From: Rhodobacterales bacterium 32-67-9 | Lineage (GTDB): Bacteria; Pseudomonadota; Alphaproteobacteria; Rhodobacterales; Rhodobacteraceae | DNA: 64,000 nucleotides | Reading direction: 5' to 3' | Assembly: GCA_002280515.1 (NCBI GenBank) | Contig: NCEA01000021.1 | Coordinates: forward strand, 1-64,000 | Shown here: piece after piece, positions 62,533 to 64,000 of the stretch | Layout: each line of letters starts with the position of its first letter | Numbering within the stretch: position 1 is the first letter of the stretch | Made by a program: the position numbers and the translations under genes | The notes under the pieces: model-generated | What the model was told of the DNA's origin: nothing | What the model saw: only the letters and a program-made list of their open reading frames with translations | Databases searched by the model: none

Positions 62533-62654
62533 TGAACCGCGCCGGGTTTGCCGGAGGCTCCAACTCCTGAGCAAGATGGAGCATCATGAGCAAGACGACG
62601 AACAAGTTTTCCCCCGAAGTGCGCGAGCGGGCGGTGCGGCTGGTCCTCGACCAG
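62533..62654 (+). mobile_element. clipped left end and orfA start of an IS3-type element
   Basis: From TGAACCGCGCCGGGTTTGCC (a terminus style common in IS3-family elements) the sequence leads to an ATG at 62586 that encodes MSKTTNKFSPEVRERAVRLV and LDQ, the standard start of an IS3-family OrfA. After codon 23 similarity stops and the sequence becomes the 3' end of the nucleoside hydrolase remnant. No orfB and no right end are present. Confidence 0.72.
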
Positions 62655-63528
62655 GGAAACCTGCCGGTCGTGATCGACCTCGGTGATGTCAAGGCAACTG
62701 CCTTGCTGTTCACGGGCCGCCAAGGACCGCCCGAACTCCGGCCCGGCCTCGGTTAGGACCCTGACCTGGCTCTGCACGCCGGAAAACAGCGTCGGATCAA
62801 TCAACCAGGCGATTACGCAAGGATCGTGCAGGTGCCGGTCGCCCGCCGCGTAGACATCCAGAAGGTCCGCGGCGATGTCGGAGCAGTCGTTCCGGTTCTG
62901 CCGCAGGCCCTCAAGATGGCTGTCCTCGATCCGGGCCTTGAGCGTCACGTCCAGACCGAACATCACCAGTCGGGCATCCGACTGAAGAACGATTTCCGCA
63001 GCATGCGGATCGAGCATGAAATTGAATTCGGCAAATTCGTTCATGTTGCCGCCGCAATAGGCGGCACCACCCATGAAGGCGACGGACTTCAACTTTTGCC
63101 CGAGCAGCGGGTCAAACAACAGCGCGACCGCGACATTTGTCATCGGCCCGATCGCGCGCAGCACGACTTCGCCGGGATATTTCTCCGTCTGTTGTAAAAT
63201 GAAGTCGACCGCGTTCGGCCCGGTCTCTTGTGCGTGATCTGGCAGCGGAAGGCCGATATCACCAAGCCCGTCCTCACCATGCACCGACGCCGCAAGGCCG
63301 GCCGGCGCGAGGATCGGGCGCGACATACCGCGCAGCACGGGAATGTCGAGCCGACCCGCCGCTGCACAGATCCGCTGGGCGTTCAGGTAGGTCTTGTCGA
63401 CCGAGCCGTTGCCCTTGACGCAGGTCAGACCTAGGTAGGGCCTCGATATCCGCGCGCGAGGCCAGCGCCAGAAAGATGGCAAGGGCGTCATCTATGCCCG
63501 GATCGCAATCGATGATGATCTTTTGCAT
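62655..63528 (-). pseudogene. nucleoside hydrolase (IunH family), frameshifted and 3'-clipped
   Basis: The N-terminus MQKIIIDCDPGIDDALAIFL (aspartate-rich calcium site) and the remainder (LGLTCVKGNGSVDKTYLNA, AIGPMTNVAVALLFDP, FMGGAAYCGGNMNEFAEFN, HDPCVIAWLIDPTLFSG) are in different frames. The break is the tandem TAGGTAGG at 63432-63439: removing one TAGG restores IEALGLTCVKG. The 3' end loses its last residues where IS3-type orfA sequence abuts at 62654/62655. Nucleoside N-ribosidases split purine or pyrimidine ribosides. Confidence 0.85.
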
Positions 63529-64000
63529 GGATCGCTCTCGCTGGTGATTGGAGTATTCGTGCGGCTCCTGCCGAATGTATTGGTATATCGGTCAATAGCC
63601 CTCGGAAACGGAAGAGTGCCGATGCCGGATCAGGGACTTTTTTCAAAGTCGGGCGTAGGTGTTGCCAACATGCAGACTGGTCCTTCGTTTGCATCCTTGC
63701 ATTGGCCGACGCCAGGGGCGCTGACGCGCCACTTGGTTCCGTCGCTGCGTGACCGAAGGATCTGCCCATTCTTCGCATGGTGGTCGGGCCAGCGCCATTC
63801 GGGACCAAGGTGTTCGGGATCACGCCCTATCCTTGGGCCGCGTCGTCGCGCCGGTATCCTAAATGCGGGAAGCGGTGCTGGTTTCCGCCGGCATCATCGA
63901 AACCTATTGCGGCGAACAGGGGCGCATCACGCTGTCTGATTTTCGAAAAGTGCCATGCGGCGCAAACTCATGGAGATGTGATTGCGCCGGATATAGCCAA
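63529..64000. other. 472-bp right end without supported gene
   Basis: Several overlapping frames exist on the plus strand, one reading VGPAPFGTKVFGITPYPWAA (about 63783-63845) and another REAVLVSAGIIETYCGEQG (about 63862-63920). They may be pieces of one decayed gene but I cannot name it. The inverted arms ATTG...CAAT around 63579-63600 (attggtatatcggtcaat) could be an operator of the nucleoside hydrolase gene. Confidence 0.35.

Noticed and set aside
60167-62713. 848-residue minus-strand open frame opposite matB and the FCD regulator
   Set aside because: matB and the FCD domain are clearly coded on the plus strand; the antisense frame has no family features.
63523-63939. 138-residue plus-strand frame at the right end
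   Set aside because: Starts inside the nucleoside hydrolase promoter region, shows no domain and has shadow-like composition; kept only as unexplained sequence.

Overview
The window is about 64 kb of GC-rich DNA with tightly packed genes that often share ATGA or TGATG stop/start overlaps. The gene content (an aerobic cob cluster with cobN, cobG, bluB and a PduX-like kinase, several TRAP transporters, malonate mat genes, a Liv ABC system and a CoxLMS-type molybdenum hydroxylase) points to an alphaproteobacterium, most likely a member of the Rhodobacteraceae. This placement is inferred from gene content and style; no rRNA or marker gene is present.

Layout. (1) 1-19620: an aerobic cobalamin locus. 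A minus-strand cobalamin riboswitch (about 10724-10920) precedes DUF1636, cobW, cobN, cobG, cobH, cobI and cobJ. cobK is inverted between cobJ and cobL, and cobL, cobE and cobM run off the left edge. cobO and cobQ run rightwards. bluB, cobC (decarboxylase), cbiB, a PduX-like kinase and an alpha-ribazole phosphatase run leftwards. cobU, cobT and cobS run rightwards. (2) 19621-27112: a class III aminotransferase and a glutamine-synthetase-like ligase, two adjacent decayed genes (ABC permease and class V aminotransferase), the threonine-degradation pair kbl-tdh, and an XRE-cupin regulator. (3) 27144-35478: a LysR regulator divergent from a five-gene unit (class I aminotransferase, glutaryl-CoA dehydrogenase, fused 2-oxoacid dehydrogenase E1, malonyltransferase-like protein, ALDH7-type dehydrogenase). 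It reads as a lysine/2-aminoadipate catabolic module and ends in a clear terminator. (4) 35818-40550: a DUF1445 hydro-lyase-like gene, a TRAP transporter and an EamA exporter.

(5) 40646-55699 is the most interesting part. It holds a Liv-type ABC importer, a MarR regulator, a three-subunit molybdenum hydroxylase whose [2Fe-2S] subunit is fused to a CoxG-like domain, a ferredoxin reductase, a 7Fe ferredoxin with a long tail, DUF2848, an amidase, a cupin and a PreA-like ferredoxin-containing reductase. Four near-identical palindromes (consensus AAGGAGTATACTTCCT) sit at the promoters of every transcription unit of this set, which suggests one MarR-controlled regulon. I infer an undescribed import, hydroxylation, ring-reduction and amide-hydrolysis pathway for an N-containing, probably heterocyclic, compound.

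(6) 55914-62455: a malonate locus with TRAP transporter, malonyl-CoA decarboxylase (matA), malonyl-CoA synthetase (matB) and a GntR/FCD regulator whose DNA-binding half is destroyed. Two TTGTATRCAA operators resemble MatR sites. (7) 62533-64000: a clipped IS3-type orfA, a nucleoside hydrolase pseudogene broken by a 4-bp duplication, and about 470 bp with no supported gene. No tRNA, rRNA, CRISPR array or phage gene was recognised.
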